A DNA stretch of 64,000 bases, from NCBI GenBank assembly GCA_022578965.1, contig MU400596.1, positions 62,001-126,000 of the forward strand, written 5' to 3'. The stretch is from Xylaria sp. FL1777. Lineage: Eukaryota; Ascomycota; Sordariomycetes; Xylariales; Xylariaceae. The position numbers and the translations under genes were made by a program. This document shows positions 13,001 through 26,404 of the stretch, piece after piece; positions within the stretch are counted from its first letter, which is position 1; each line of letters starts with the position of its first letter. The notes beneath the pieces were generated by a model. It searched no databases. It saw only the letters and a program-made list of their open reading frames with translations, and was not told the origin of the DNA.

Positions 13001-13850
13001 TTATAAGCAATAATAAAAACATAGCTAAAGAAAATTTAACGTTAGCTTTAAACTTTTAGCAAAAAAGGTAATTAAAAAAAAAAAAACCTAAAATTGCATT
13101 AAAAAAGAAATAAATAAGCAAATAAAGCTAAACTAAAACAAGCAATAACTACTTAACAATAGTTAAATAAAAGCTTAACAAAAATAAAGCCTTTAAAAAA
13201 TATAGCAAATTACTAAAGCATAAAGCAGCTATAATAATATAAATATGCACTAAAAAAATAAAGCTAAAAGCGTTTTTGCATAAAAAAAAGGTTTTAGGCT
13301 TTTTTACGCCTTTTTGCAAATATGCAAAAAAAAAAAAAACTTTTTAGTATGTAGTTTTATATTACAACTTGCTAAAAAACAAAAAAAAGCAGCTATAAAA
13401 AAGCTTTGCAGCTAAACTGCTATAAACTAACAAAGATTTATAACTAGCTATAAAAAAGCTTAAAGCTGCAAGTAATATTACAAAGTAGCTATTTATTACT
13501 AATAAAATAACAATATATAATAAAGCAATTAAAATAAGAAAAAAAAAAAAAAAAAAAAAGAAGCAAAAAATAAGAAAAAAACTAGCAAAAGAGGCAAAAG
13601 TGCTTCTTTAAAGGTTCTAAAAAACAAAAAAAAAGCTTTTATACGCTTTCTAAAAAAGCAAAAGGTTTAAAAGCTTTAAAAAAAGTTTTTTCGCTTTTTA
13701 ACCATTATTTTCTGTTTAGCAAGCTAGTTAGTAAAAACTAGTTGTTATAAAGTAAAAGAACTTCGAAGTAGCAGCATAAACATTATTGCATGAGGTTTTT
13801 ATCTGGCTTTTTGTATGGTTTTACCTATAGGTACACAAGTAAAAAAACCG
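10070..13850 (+). pseudogene. LINE 2 ORF2 relic: endonuclease and reverse transcriptase
   Basis: The RT is recognised in frame at 12283-12940. SFANNTNFIIADLN (FANN at 12292-12303) is the FADDTN-type catalytic box with both aspartates turned to asparagine (GAT to AAT). It is followed by KSKLMHF, KFLKVQFNKNIK, STLAYNVII and a QNKCFKRV-type block, the order seen downstream of the RT palm in Tad1-like LINEs. An AP endonuclease is expected at about 10100-11100 but I could not read its motifs. Stops are mostly TAA/TAG where glutamine or tryptophan is expected. ORF2 performs target-primed reverse transcription; this one cannot. Confidence 0.82.
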
Positions 13851-13888
13851 CGCTAAAAAGCAGCATAACAGGTTATTAATAATAATAT

Positions 13889-16650
13889 AATAAAAATAGC
13901 AAATAAAATAATACTTAAAAAAACTATAAAAAAAAAACACTAAGTATTACTTTAATAATTTTTAAAAGTAGTTAAAATAAAAAAAAAAGCAAAACAGGCG
14001 TACTATAAATTTTAAAGCAAAAAAACTAAAGTAGCATAGTAAGCTTTTTTTAAAAAAAAAAAAGCCTTTAGTAATAAAATAAAAAAAGCGCAAAAACGTA
14101 GCTAAAAATAAACATTTATAAAAGCATTTAAAAATTTTAAGTTATTATAAAGCTTAGCTAAATAAATAAAGTTTGCTTATAAGCTAGCTTTAAAAGTTAT
14201 TATAATTTTACTGCTAAAATAAACAAAAAGTAAGCTGTTTTTTATTAATACTTTTAAAAAAAAAATAGCTTTATTAATAAAACGCTTTATTTTTATATTA
14301 CTAGCAAGCTTATTTAATATATTTAAAAAAAACTTAACTTATAATAGCTATTAAAAGTTTATAATTAATATTAATATAAAAAAAAAACATAATATTGCTA
14401 ATATAAAAGTTAGCGCTATAAAAAGCGCTAAAAAATAACTTATTATTTAATAGCTTTTTAAAAGCTTATAAACTTGCTTTAGCAAAAAAAATAGCAATAT
14501 TATATATTGCTAGCTTTTTATTAAAGTATTATTTAGTATAATTTAAGCAAACAAAAGTAATAATTATATTTAAACTTAAAAAGTTAAAAAAAACTAAAAA
14601 AACAGCTAAAAAGTAGTACTTTATTACGCTTATTTGCATAGTAGAAAAAGTGCTAAAAAAAAAGCTATATTACTACATAATAAAAGTAGCTAAACAAAAA
14701 AGTTTTTTGCTAAATAATTAAATAAGCAATAAACAAAACAAATTAATAAATATAGCTATTAAACTAGTATTAAAAATAGCAAAAAAAGCAATTAGCAAAA
14801 AAAGCATAGCGTTTTTACTATAATTAAATATTGCAAAAGCTTTTAATATTATTAATAAAAAAAAAATAATATATATTTTGCAACAAAAGGGCTTTTTTTT
14901 TTAAATAGTTATATAAATAAACTTTTTTATATTAAACTATATAGTGCGTTTTTGCTTTAATAAAGTAGTGTTTTAGTTAATAGTACTAAAAGTTAAAGTT
15001 TTTTAAAAGTTTTTATTTTTACTTTTTTTTTTTTTTTTATATATTTTAATACTTTATAATAACTTTGCTATATATTAAAAGCTAATAATAATTAGCTTTA
15101 TTAATAATATTAACTTTATTATAGCAAACTTAAATATAAAGCAAAACTGCAAAGTTTTAAAAGTAGCATAAAAAAGGTATAAAAATTAAGCAAAACAATA
15201 TAAAATAAAGTTTATATTGCAAAAAAACAAATTAATGCACTTTTTTAATAATAAAACAACATTTATGCAAATAATATACTGTTTTAACGTAATAATATAC
15301 TTAAAAAACAACGCAAAGTTTTTAAAAGTATAATTTAATAAAAATAAAAAATAAAAAAAACATTTAGTAAAGCTTAAAAAAAAACTAAACATTTAGTTAT
15401 ATATAATAACTAAGCTATAAAACTTTATATAAAGTAGTAATATAATAAAAGTAAAGCAAATATATGTTATAATAATATAAAGCATTTTAGCTTATAGTAT
15501 AGCAATTTAATATAAAAACTTTAAAAAAAACAAAACAAAAAGCATTATTAATTTATTAGTAGCAACTTAAAATAAATGCTTTAAATATATAGCTAAAGCT
15601 TTTAAAGCAACTAAAATAAAGCACTTAAAAATTAAAATAAGAATTTTTTTTATTAACTTATATTTTAGTAGTAAAACAATAGCTTGTAAACATTACATAA
15701 AAAGCTTAATAGCTAAAAAGTTAATTTAAAAAGTAACAAAAAAAATTAAAACTTTTATTTAAAATATAAAAGCTTAAAAAACTAAAAACTAAACAAAAAG
15801 CAAGCTTATTAGCAATAATAAAAGTATAGCTTAAAAAAATTTAACGCTAGCTTTAAACTTTTAGCAAAAAAAATAATTAAAAAAAAAAAACCTAAAATTA
15901 TACTAAAAAAAATAAATAAACAAACAAAGCTAAACTAAAATAAACAGTAGCTATTTAATAATAACTAAGCAAAAGCTTAGCAAAAATAAAGCTTTTAAAA
16001 AGTATAGCAAATTATTAAAGCATAAAGCAGCTATAATAATATAAATATGCACTAAAAAAATAAAGCTAAAGGTATTTTTGCATAAAAAGAAAGTTTTAAG
16101 CTTTTTTATGCTTTTTTATAAATACGCAAAAAAAAAAAAAACCTTTTAGTATATAGTTTTATATTATAACTTATTAAAGAACAAAAAAAAGCAGCTATAA
16201 AAAAGCTTTATAATTAAGCTATTATAAACTAATACAAACTTATAACTAGCTATAAAAAAGCTTAAAACTGCAGATAATATTGCAAAGTAACTATTTATTA
16301 CTAATAAAATAGCAATATATAATAAAGCAGTTAAAATAAAAAAAAATAAAAAAAAGAAAAAAAAAGCAGAAAATAAAAAGAAAACTAGCAAAAAAAGCAA
16401 AAATATTTCCTTAAAAGTTTTAAAGAACAAAAAAAAAGCTTTTATATATTTTCTAAAAAAGCAAAAGGTTTAAAAGCTTTAAAAAAAGTTTTTCTGCTTT
16501 TTAACTATTATTTTTTGTTTAGCAAGCTAGTTAATAAAAACTAGTTATTATAAAGTAAAAAAACTTTAAAGTAGTAGCATAAACATTATTGCATAAAGTT
16601 TTTATCTAGCTTTTTGTACGGTTTTATTTATAAGTACACAAGTAAAAAAA
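13889..16650 (+). pseudogene. LINE 1 ORF2 3' part (RT) relic
   Basis: Second half of LINE 1 after the nested insert, collinear with 11090-13850. The RT catalytic box is at 15097-15108 and reads FINN, from FADD: alanine to isoleucine is not a single RIP step, and both aspartates are asparagine. The downstream KFLKV-type block is at about 15327. The frame is more broken than in LINE 2. Confidence 0.75.
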
Positions 16651-16694
16651 CTGCGCTATAAAGCAGCACAGTAAGTTATTATTAATAATAATAA

Positions 16695-16708
16695 TAATTT
16701 AGCTTTTT
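16695..16708 (+). repeat. 14-bp target duplication, right of LINE 1
   Basis: taatttagcttttt, identical to 6382-6395. The gypsy copy 1 sequence resumes directly after it (aagcaaac). Confidence 0.85.
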
Positions 16709-18528
16709 AAGCAAACTTTAAGTAAATTAAAAATTAAAATAGTAATTTTTTTAGGCTTTAATATTTTTAGCATATATTTAATACTAAAAAAAATAAGTTT
16801 TAAAATTAATAAAATATATAATTTTTAAACAAGCTTTAAAATTTTATAATATAATAATAGTAAACTTATTTTGCTTAAAGTTTTAAAGCTTGAACTTTTG
16901 TTTAAGCAATTTATAAGCTTTAGTTTATAATAAATAGTTTTTTAGTATTATTTTTACTATTTTTTTGTTTAAAAAATGTTATAATAAATAAAAACTTATT
17001 TAATTTTATTAATATTTTTAAAGCGCTTTATATAAAAAAAAGCATTTAAATTATCTAGCTATTTATTTATTTTTAATTTATTAAATAATAAATGCTAGTT
17101 TAATTTTAAATTAAAAAATATAAATAATAGCTTAATTTTAGCATTATATTTATTATTAAAATAGCTTAAGCTAAATAAAGTTGCTTTAATACTTTTTAAA
17201 AATAATAAGCTAGTTATTTTTATTTCTTTTGTTTATAAGTAGTTTTAATGTTTTTTATATATTAAAATAAAAAGATCTAATGATTTTTTATAGCTAAATT
17301 ATTTAACTAAGCTATAGTTTTTAAACTTTTAAGTTATATAATAAAATAAAGTAAAGTTTATATAAAATTAACAAAAAAAATAAACTATAAAAAATAATAA
17401 AAATAAACTAAGTTAAAATATAAGTTTAAAAAAAAAAGTATAAAGTGCTAAAAGTTTTTAAATATTTTAAATATTTAGGTTTTTTTATGCTGTTTTTTTA
17501 AACTTTTTTTTTTAAAAAACCTAACAATTTTTTTTGTTTGCGTTTATAAAAACTATTAGCTTGTTTTTTATAGCTTTTAAGTTTTCTTTTAAATGCTTTT
17601 ATGTTTTTATATTTTGTACGCTTTTATTTTTTTATATGCTTTATAATGTTTAGTTTTTTTATTTTTTAGTTTAGCTTGCTTTGCTTTACGTAAGTTTTAT
17701 TAAGCAAGCTTTATTTTTTTATAGCTTTTTACTTATAAAAGTAACATGCTTTTTTTTTTAAAGCTTTTTTATTTAATAATAAGTGTTATAAAAAAGCAAT
17801 AGCTACGTTTTACATAAAGTTTTTAAGTAATAGCTAGCTTATATTTAAAAAACCTTGCTTTTTATTTTTTAATAAAAAACTATATTAGTTTAAAAAACAA
17901 AATATATTTTTAATTATTAATAGCTTTATATATTAATACATAAACCTAGATTTGTTTAATATAAATAAGCATTAAATTTGCTTATATTGTAGCTTTTTAG
18001 AAGTTTTAGCAACTTTTATTTTTTTTTAAGCTTGTTTTTTGTTTTTTTTCGTTTTTATAAAAGCAATTATGCTTTTTTTTTTTAAAGCGCTAGCTTTTTA
18101 GCAGAAAAATTTTTTTTTAACTTATTAAAAGTTTTTAACAAATAGTTTTTTAGCTGTGCTATTTTAAAAATTATATTAGCATTTTAATACTTAATTGTTA
18201 TTTTACTAAAAAAAATAAAAACGTTTTGCAAACTAAATTAAAAAAAACAGTTTAACATTTTTATATTTTTATGTTAAGCTTTATTAATTAAAAGCTGCTA
18301 GCTTAAACTTTTGTTATAAATTATAACTAAATTGCTTATATTAAGCAAGCTTTGCTTATTATTAGCTAAAGCAGCTAAATATAATATATTATAACTTGCA
18401 TATAAAAATTATAACAATTAATAAAAAAATAAATTAAACATATAAGTTAGTAATAATATATTGTTTATTTATAGATTTTATAGTAGCATTTATTATAAAT
18501 AAAAGTTTAGCTTTATTAAAAATACTAA
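16709..18528 (-). other. 5'-most internal region of large gypsy copy 1
   Basis: Inverted match to 28819-30640, immediately inside the 5' LTR. It holds the leader and probably the start of gag. Lysine/glutamine-rich frames can be read on the minus strand if glutamine stops are reversed, but the stop density is no lower than chance, so I make no coding call. Confidence 0.5.
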
Positions 18529-18753
18529 TAAAATAAAGCAATATAATTATATAAGATTTATTATATTACTTTAATTGTAAGAAAATAAGTTATAACTTAT
18601 GTATTTAAGTAATTAAGCTATATATAAATTAGAAAATAAAACAATTAATTAAAGAGCTATTTAACAATATAAATAAAGCAACTATAGCTATTTTTTATAA
18701 TGTTATGCATGTTAGTTAAATTTATACTTTAAAGTTTAGCGCAATACTTATAT

Positions 18754-18946
18754 TATTGCAAAAGGTATAAAGTTTTAAAGGTTAAGTATAATAGTTAATA
18801 TATCTCTAGTTTTATAATAAGTATTTAATAAAATTAAAGCTTAAAAAAAAAAGAAAACTTTTATAAAATAAGTATAAAAAAGATATTTTATATATATATA
18901 TAACATATAACATATGCTAAAGTACTTAAGTAGCCTAGTTATAATA
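18754..18946 (-). repeat. 3' LTR of second gypsy element
   Basis: 193 bp. It begins tattgcaaaagg (TG mutated to TA) and ends ctagttataata (CA to TA). It pairs with 26405-26597, which keeps TG and CA. Confidence 0.85.
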
Positions 18947-18950
18947 ATTA

Positions 18951-18962
18951 CTTTTTTTTTTT
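18951..18962 (-). promoter_or_regulatory. Polypurine tract of second gypsy element
   Basis: On the minus strand this is an A-run ending in G, four bases before the 3' LTR, as expected for the plus-strand primer of reverse transcription. It sets the element's orientation as minus. Confidence 0.55.
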
Positions 18963-21900
18963 AATTAGGTTGTTTTTAACTTATATATAAATAAAATCAA
19001 TTAAAGTAATTAATTTTAAATATAAGTAGTAAAATAAAGTAATATAAAGCAATTAAGCATAAATATAATATATTAAATAAAATGCTTATATAATATAATA
19101 ATTAAAGTATTTATATATTTATATTTATGTTTACGTATTAAGTTATGTTTGTTTTGTGCTATATTTATAGCAAAGCTTACGTTTATATTTTTGTTGTTAT
19201 ATGTTTTTTTCTTTTCTTTTCTTTTTTTTTTTTTTAGCTACTACTAAACACTTAGTTTTAGCTATTTACTTTATTACTGCTAATTTTATATTTATTTCAC
19301 ATCTTTTTTGCTTTTTTTTTAATTACTATTTATATTATAATTATGCTACTTAAACCTGCAGTAATTAAAAGTAATACATATAAACATAATTGCAATTAAA
19401 GCTATAGTTATAAATATAAACGCAAAAAATTATTATAACTTGTTTTATGCTTAAATTTATTTAAAAATAAGTTTAATTTTATTATAAAACAAAACTTTAA
19501 TCAACTTTTTTGCTAAAAATTTAATAACTTTAATAATAAAAATAAAAATTTTAGCAGTTTGCTTTTTTTTTAAAATAGCTTTAATTTTAATAAAAATTTA
19601 AACATTATTAAGCTTTTTATTAATTATAAAAAAAAATAAAAATAAAAATAAAAATAATTTTAACTTTATAAATTTTAATAAAGATTTTAATGTTAGTTTA
19701 TATAATTTTAATATAAACAATGCAAAAAATAAGTTTAATTTTAATGCAAATATTAAAGTTTTTATACTGTTTAAATGTTAGTTTATTTTTATTATAACTT
19801 TTGTTTATAAACTTTGCAAATAAACTATTAAAGCTAAAAACAAAAAATATAAAACTATTAAAAAAGCAATTGTTTTAAATAGTTCGTTAGTATATTAGCT
19901 TTGTTTTAAGTGTTTTAAAAAAGCATTTTAGCTAAAAAATAGCTTACCTTTAAATATAGTTTATAAATTTAAAAATTTAAAAATAATAGTTTATATAAGC
20001 TATATAAATAGCTATATTTTATGCAAGCTTATAAGTTAATTTATATTTATTTTAAATTAGTTTTATTAATAAGTTAGCTATTTACTATATTATATTTTAA
20101 TGTAATACGTATTTAAAAGTTGTTAAATTAGTTTGTTTATTTTTTTGTTTTTTAAAAAAACAACTATAAAAAAGTTGTTATAAATAAAAATTGCGCTATT
20201 ATTTAAAAAACTTCAAATAATTATTATATTAGCTTTATAGCTATATAGTTTTATTTTTTAAAAGTATTTTTGCGTTTTTTATTAACTTATATAGCTTAGT
20301 TTTAATTAATTAGCAAAGTTAATAACATAAAAATAAGTTGTTTTGTTTTTATTTTATATAAAGTTTAGCTAATAATTAGTAATGTAAAAACATTATACTA
20401 AATATAAGCATTTAATAGTAAAGCATAAATCTTTAGCTTGCTAAATTATTAAGCTTTTTTATATAAGCGCTATAAATAGCTTTATTTCAACTAATTTTAT
20501 AAGGTTTTTTAATAAAATTAAAACTATTTTTAGCGCTAGCAATATACTTATTTAATTACATTTAAAATGCAAATTATAAACTATAAATATGCAGCCTAAA
20601 AAGCTGCTTTTATTTCTTTTAAGAAAAATATATATAAAGTTATATTAACTATTAATAATAAGCATAAATAAAAGTATTTAGTTAGCTTTTTTTAACATAA
20701 AAATGTTCTAAAGTTTAATAATTAATGTTTTAAGGCCTTTTTATAAAAATATTATAACTTATTTATAGTGTTTTTATATATAGCTTATTAATAAAGCACA
20801 AATATTTTAAAACTTAAAGCAATAAGTGCAATTTTTATTACGTAATTAAAAATAAAAAAATAACTAATTAGTATATATAACATATTTAAGCTTTAATTTA
20901 TAATTAAATTAATAATAAATTAATATTATTTTATTAGTTTAATAGTTTTGCTTTTTTTTTATAACTTAAGCGCTTTTTAAAGTTTTTAATTGCTTTAAAA
21001 GCTATAATATTAGTAATAAATATTTATTAATTATACTTAATTAATTAGCTTTTTTATTTAATAAAATAATATTTTTTTTATTATAAGTTATTTTACTTAT
21101 TATATTTTTAACTTTTTATTTTTTTAACTTATTTTTAAAGTTTAATATAAGTAAACTATATTTATGTTTAGCTTTTTAAAGCTTAAGCAATTAAATTAAA
21201 AAAACGGAATAAAAATAGCTATATTGTTTTAAAAAACTAATATAATATGCTTATAAACTAACTATAAAAAGAATTTAAAAAAGTTTAATAAACTTAAGCG
21301 TTAACTTTTTATTTTTAAACTTAATATTTTTTATTAATAATGCTTCTAAGTTTTTAGTTTTAAAAGTTATAAGTTTATGCTTATTATTATAATATTTTAT
21401 ATATTTATTAGTTATAATTTATTATTGCTTTATTATTTTGTTTTTAATAGTTTATAATTTGTTAAAACGTTTTTATATAGCTAAAATTTTTTTAATGTAA
21501 AATTAATTTTAATAAACAAACGGAATTTTAATATATAATTATATAAAGCTTTAAAAAATAATCGTTTAGTTATAAAATTAATAGTAAAATTTATAGCAAA
21601 AAAAGCTTAAAATAAAAGTTAAAGCTAATTAGTTTATTTATTATTTATAAAACACTTAAAATAGTTTTTAATTACTTAGTTTATTTGTTTTGTTTATTTA
21701 TTAGTTTTAAAATAAAATGCTATTAAAAGCTTTTGTTTAACTTTTAAATAATAATATAAATTAAACTAAAATTAGCTAATAAAAACAAAACTTTTGTTAA
21801 AAATAATGCTTTTTAAGCTACTATAAATACATTTAATTTTATAATAAAATAAAACTGCTAGTTTAACTAAAGTTATAATAATATTAATTAAAAATAAGTA

Positions 21901-22559
21901 TATAAGCTTAATAAATTTATTTATAATAATAAAAATAGCATTAATTAGTTTTTTTTTATAAAAGGTTTTTAATAAACCTATAATAAAGTTTATAAATAAT
22001 TTTTATATAAGTTTACTAAGTATTAATAAAGCGTTAAGTTTGCTATATTTTTAGTAATATTTTGCTTTAGTTCTAAAGCAAATTATATAGCTTTACATAT
22101 ATTTTTTAATATTTAGTTTTATATTGCTTTAATAAAACTTTTATTATAATAGTTTTAAAGTATAGCTTTAGCTAAAATATTTAACTAATAAATTATTATA
22201 ATATAGCTTAATAAATTAAAAATATATAGCTTTTTTAAAAAAAATATAAATTTTGTTTTTATAGTAAACTAAAGATTTTTTTATTAACTATTAAAAATTT
22301 ATAAGCTTTTTTGCTTTTAATTACTTTATAATTGCATAGCATTTAAAGTTTTTTTTTTAAACTTTTTAAATAAGGTTTTTTAGCTTTTTAAAAACTTTTA
22401 GATTTTTTAATTCTTTTAAGCTTATAGCTATTTATGCATATAAATGCATAACTGCTTAAATAAAAAAAGCTTTTTTAGCAAATATAACTTTAAAATATAA
22501 AGCTTTAGCTTAAGTACTAAAATATAAATTAAAAACTTTAACTTGCTATATTATTGCAA
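18963..22559 (-). pseudogene. Integrase and 3' region of second gypsy element (unread)
   Basis: By position this follows RNase H on the minus strand, so integrase and the 3' untranslated region are expected. I could not recognise catalytic residues. There are no significant open frames on either strand, and base composition is extremely AT-rich. Confidence 0.4.
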
Positions 22560-24650
22560 CATTTTTTTTTAATATTAAAAAAATATTAATATTATTAAGC
22601 AAAACAGCTATATAATTAAAACAGCATAAAAAAAAATTAGCTTTATTTTTTTTGCTTGCTTAATATTTAATAATAAAGTTAAAAAAAGCTAATAATAAAC
22701 ATTAATAAGCTTGTTTTTTATTAAGCTTTAATGTTTTTATAAATGCTTAAAAGTTAACATAATTAATTAATATTTTAATTAATAAATTGCTTTTTTATAA
22801 ATAATGCTATTAATGCTTAAAGCAATTTATTATTATAAGCATTTTTTAGTTAAGCATATTATATTGCATTTTTTTTTTGAATAGCTTTTAAAAATAAAAC
22901 GTAACTAGTTTAAAAATGCTTTAATTATTTTGCTAAAATAAATTTTTTGCAAAAGCTACTTTAAAGAAATTAGTTTTTAGTAATATTTATTTTTTAAGGT
23001 TAAAATATATAAAAAAAATAGCTTGCTTAAATATATTTTAAAAGTTTTTAAAAGCTTTTTTTTTAAAACTATTTAAGAAAATTTAACTTTTTTTTGTTTT
23101 TATTATGTTTTTTTTTAAATATTTAAACAAAAGCGCAGCAATATAAAAATATCTGTTTATAAAACAGCAATAAAAATTATAAAACTTTAAAAATTATTAT
23201 AGCGCTTAATAAATATTTAATATAAATTATTATTAAATAATATTTATACATAAAAAGTTTATTTTAATTTTTTAGCTAAAAATAATATAACTTAAAAATT
23301 TAATCTTTTTTTAATAAAATTAGCACTTAAATAGTTTAGCATATAGTTTTACTTTTTATAGCTTTTTAATAATATTCTAAATATGTTTTATATAAAAATC
23401 TTTATTTAAAAAAAATAAGCATATTATTAAAATATATAATATAAAATATATTTATTATATTATTAAATGCTTTTTATATATAACTTTAAAAAGTAATAAA
23501 AACATTTAATAAACTTATAAGTATAACTAAAAATTTATAGTAGCTATAGCATATATAAAATGCTATTTTTTATTTATTTTTTTCTTAAATATATAAGCAA
23601 AAATAAACATTTTTAAAGTTAATTTTGCTAAAAATTTTAGCTTTTAAAATTTTATTAAGCAGCTTTAAAATAAATAATAAAATATATTAATTTTTGCGTA
23701 TAATTTAATTAAGTTTTTTATAGTTTATATATAAACATAAGCTTTTATTTTTTTTAAGTATAAAAAGAATTAAAGCGCTAGTAAAACTAATAGATTTTTT
23801 AATTTTTTTTGCTTTTAATATTTTATTAAGCTATTTTTGTAGCTTTTTTAGCTTATTTTAAGCTAATAAGTATATAAAAAAATAAAGTATAACTGCGTTT
23901 TTTTTAGCTTAATAACAAAGTTTTCTTGCTTTAATTATAGCAATATATTTGCTTTATTAATATTAAAAAACTTAAATAAATTATAAAACTTTTTTAAAAT
24001 TGCTATAAAATTAAAGCAATTAAAACTTTTTTTTAACTTTTTAAGCTATATAAGTTTAAGTAATTAAATAATAATATAATAATAAGCTTAATTTTAGCAA
24101 GCTTTTATTAATTTAATTAAGCTAAATAATTTTATTTAAAAGCAACGCAATTTAAAAAACTATTAATTAGTGCTTAAATTTAATATAATTTTTTTATTTT
24201 TTAAAGTAGTTTAAAATAATAAAAAAAAGCTGCTTTTAAAGCAATAATTATAGTTAATAGCTATATATATATGCTTAATTCTGCAAGTAATACTATAATT
24301 ATTAGTTAATTTATAAATAACTTAATAAGCTTTATAAATAAAAAATCTACTTTTAGTAATATATTATAACGTAAATATATAAAAAAGTACTTATTATAAT
24401 TTATAATAAAAAGCAAAAATAAAACTAATATAATTATATTTAGTATATAAATTAAAATTAATATAAGTTTAAATAAGTAGTTTTATAAAGTTAATAAAAT
24501 AAATAGTACAAAAAGTATAAAAATAGCGTAAAATAAATATATAAAGTAATAACTTTAGCTTAAAATTTATAGCTAATATAATTAATGCTAAGCTTATTAT
24601 TTGTTTTTTAAGTTATAATATTATAGCTTTTATAAAAAAAATATATAAAA
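22560..24650 (-). pseudogene. pol: RT and RNase H relic of second gypsy element
   Basis: On the minus strand 22560-22770 reads NYVNFQAFIKTLKLNKKQA (two Q codons as read or restored), then LLLAFFNFIIKYQASKKNKAN. This follows the gypsy RNase H end SDHKNLxxFMTTKxLNxRQARW...F.F.I.YRPGKxNxxADALSRR block by block, with H to Y and D to N changes. The RT palm is expected at about 23200-24500. A degraded YxDD-like area near 23,400-23,500 was seen but is not secure. Confidence 0.6.
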
Positions 24651-24656
24651 CTTTAA

Positions 24657-25150
24657 TTGTTATTTTTAGTTTTTTTTATTTATATTATAGTTTTTATTTA
24701 TTTAGATTTTTTAAATAGTTTGTTTTTAAGTAGTATTACTATTATAGCTAATATAGCTATTAAGCTTATTATTTTTATTATTATTATTATTGTTATTACT
24801 TTTAAGCTAAAAGCAATTAAAAGTAATATAGCTAAGTTATTTATAGCTATAGCAAATAAAATTCTTATAAAAATTTAAATTTAAACTATTTTTATTATTA
24901 TTTTAAAGTTAATTTAAAAAAGTTCTAAAAATATAACAGTTTTTCGAAGTATAAATATTATTATTACTTTAGTTATTTATATATTTTTAGTTTTAAAAAT
25001 AAGTATAACTTTTAGTATTATTACTTTTATAGTATTAGTTTTAGCTTTTATAACTATTATTGCTTTTATAAAATCTTTAGTTATTATTATTGCAGCTATT
25101 ATTATAGTTATTGCTTTTATAATAGTAGTTTTAGTTATTTAAACTAGTAT
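24657..25150 (-). pseudogene. Glutamine-rich coding relic (gag side of second gypsy element)
   Basis: On the minus strand two blocks consist of runs of TAA triplets with occasional CAA, AAA and CTA. An example is the stretch opposite 24775-24800. Runs of in-frame TAA with a surviving CAA are what a poly-glutamine or Q/P-rich segment becomes after C-to-T mutation. Lying toward the 5' LTR, it most likely belongs to gag or the gag-pol linker. The complementary plus frame is open (73 codons) only because TAA runs read as TTA/ATT on the other strand. Confidence 0.5.
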
Positions 25151-26404
25151 TATTGTTTTTATAGCTAGTATTAATATGCTAATTATTAGTTTAATTTTGT
25201 TTAATATCTAAAGTTAATTTATTAGTAATTTAAGTAATATTTAACTTTAGTTTTTTTTAGCTATAATTTAAGCGTTATTTTTTAGTTATTAGTTTTTAAT
25301 ATTATTATGCTATATTAATTATATTAGCTTATATAATTAGCAATAAATTATAATAGTTTATTAGCTTTTATTAAAGTAATATGCCTAGTTTTTAATAATA
25401 TAACAAAGCTTTTTTACTTTTATTTTAGCAAACATTTTAAAGTTTAATGCTAGCAAAGTATTAATTAAATAATTTTAGGTTTTAGTTAGTTTATTAATTT
25501 GCTTGTTTTAATTATATGCTTATATTAGCTTATAAAAAAGCAAACTACTTAAGCAAAATTTTAGTTTAGTTTAAAAACACTTTTTAGTTAATTTTAAATT
25601 GTTTTTTTTTTAAAGTTAATAATTTTTGCAATACTAATTAATAAGCATTTTTATAGTTTTAGTTTATATTATTATGCGCGTATAAAATTTTGTTTTTACT
25701 ATAATAAAATCTTTAATTAGCTTTTTTAAATATAGTTTAAAGCTTTTTTATTTACTTTAGCTAGCATTAATAAATAAATTTTATGCTAAAAAAGTTATAA
25801 TTAAACTTTAATAGTTAGCTAAAATTAGCATTTTTAAATAAATAGCATTAATAGTAATATAAGCAATTTTAATGTAATTAATATTTAGGTTTTTTTTAAT
25901 TATGCTTTTTATTAAAGCTAAAAAATAAAAAGTTATTATTATTACTAGGATTTTTATATTTTTGTTTTTAACTTAAGTTATAAAATTGTTTTTTAAAGTT
26001 TAAAAAGTTTCTTTGTTTTTTTAGAAATATTGTTCTTTAGTTTTTTTGTTTACTTAAGTATAAAGTAAAAATAATACGAGCTATTTTTAATTTTAAGGCA
26101 ACTTGTTTGCTTTTATTTTTTTGCTGCATAACTTGCTGCTTTAATTTTCTAATTTTAGCTAAAAGCTATACAATTTATGTTTGCAATAGTTAAGTATTAG
26201 CACTTAAAGCATTAAGTAATTGTTGTTTGCTTAAGCTTAATTTTAAAGATAATTCGTACTAAGTTTGTTTTTAGTTTATTATTAAAGTTTGTTTTAAAAA
26301 AAAGCTATTAAAAATAGTACTAGCTCGTATAATTAGTTAATATTTAGCTATTTTATAGTATAATAAAGTATTATAAGTAACTTTATCTTAAAAAGCTTTA
26401 AAAT
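25151..26404 (-). other. 5' leader and gag start of second gypsy element
   Basis: Region between the Q-rich relic and the 5' LTR. Minus-strand frames at 26050-26300 are K/N/Q-rich with only glutamine-type stops over about 80 codons, compatible with gag, but no motif is diagnostic. No primer-binding site could be matched to a tRNA. Confidence 0.35.

Larger units (their letters stand above)
8748..13888 (+). mobile_element. Tad1-like LINE 2, full length, nested in LINE 1
   Basis: A full copy of about 5.14 kb inserted into LINE 1 at its ORF1/ORF2 half-way point. Base-by-base, 8748-11090 repeats 6396-8740 and 11090-13888 repeats 13889-16694. The 3' end is a TAA-repeat tail (ggttattaataataat, about 13871-13888) and a 15-bp target duplication flanks it. 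It has more residual G/C than LINE 1, so it arrived later or was mutated less. It encodes ORF1 with a zinc knuckle and ORF2 with RT, both broken. Confidence 0.9.
6396..16694 (+). mobile_element. Tad1-like LINE 1, split by LINE 2
   Basis: Non-LTR retrotransposon inserted in gypsy copy 1. It begins at gacctttttt (5' end shared with copies at about 8750 and 45686), ends in a TAA-repeat tail (attaataataataataa, to 16694), and has a 14-bp target duplication. It is interrupted at 8748-13888 by a second copy of the same family. Without that insert it is about 5.14 kb: 6396-8747 carries ORF1 and the start of ORF2, and 13889-16694 carries the rest of ORF2 and the 3' end. It is more heavily mutated than the LINE inside it, consistent with greater age. 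Confidence 0.88.

Noticed and set aside
13540..13560. Long A-run as a LINE poly(A) tail
   Set aside because: It lies inside the 3' part of LINE 2; the true 3' end is the TAA-repeat tail at about 13871-13888, next to the target duplication.
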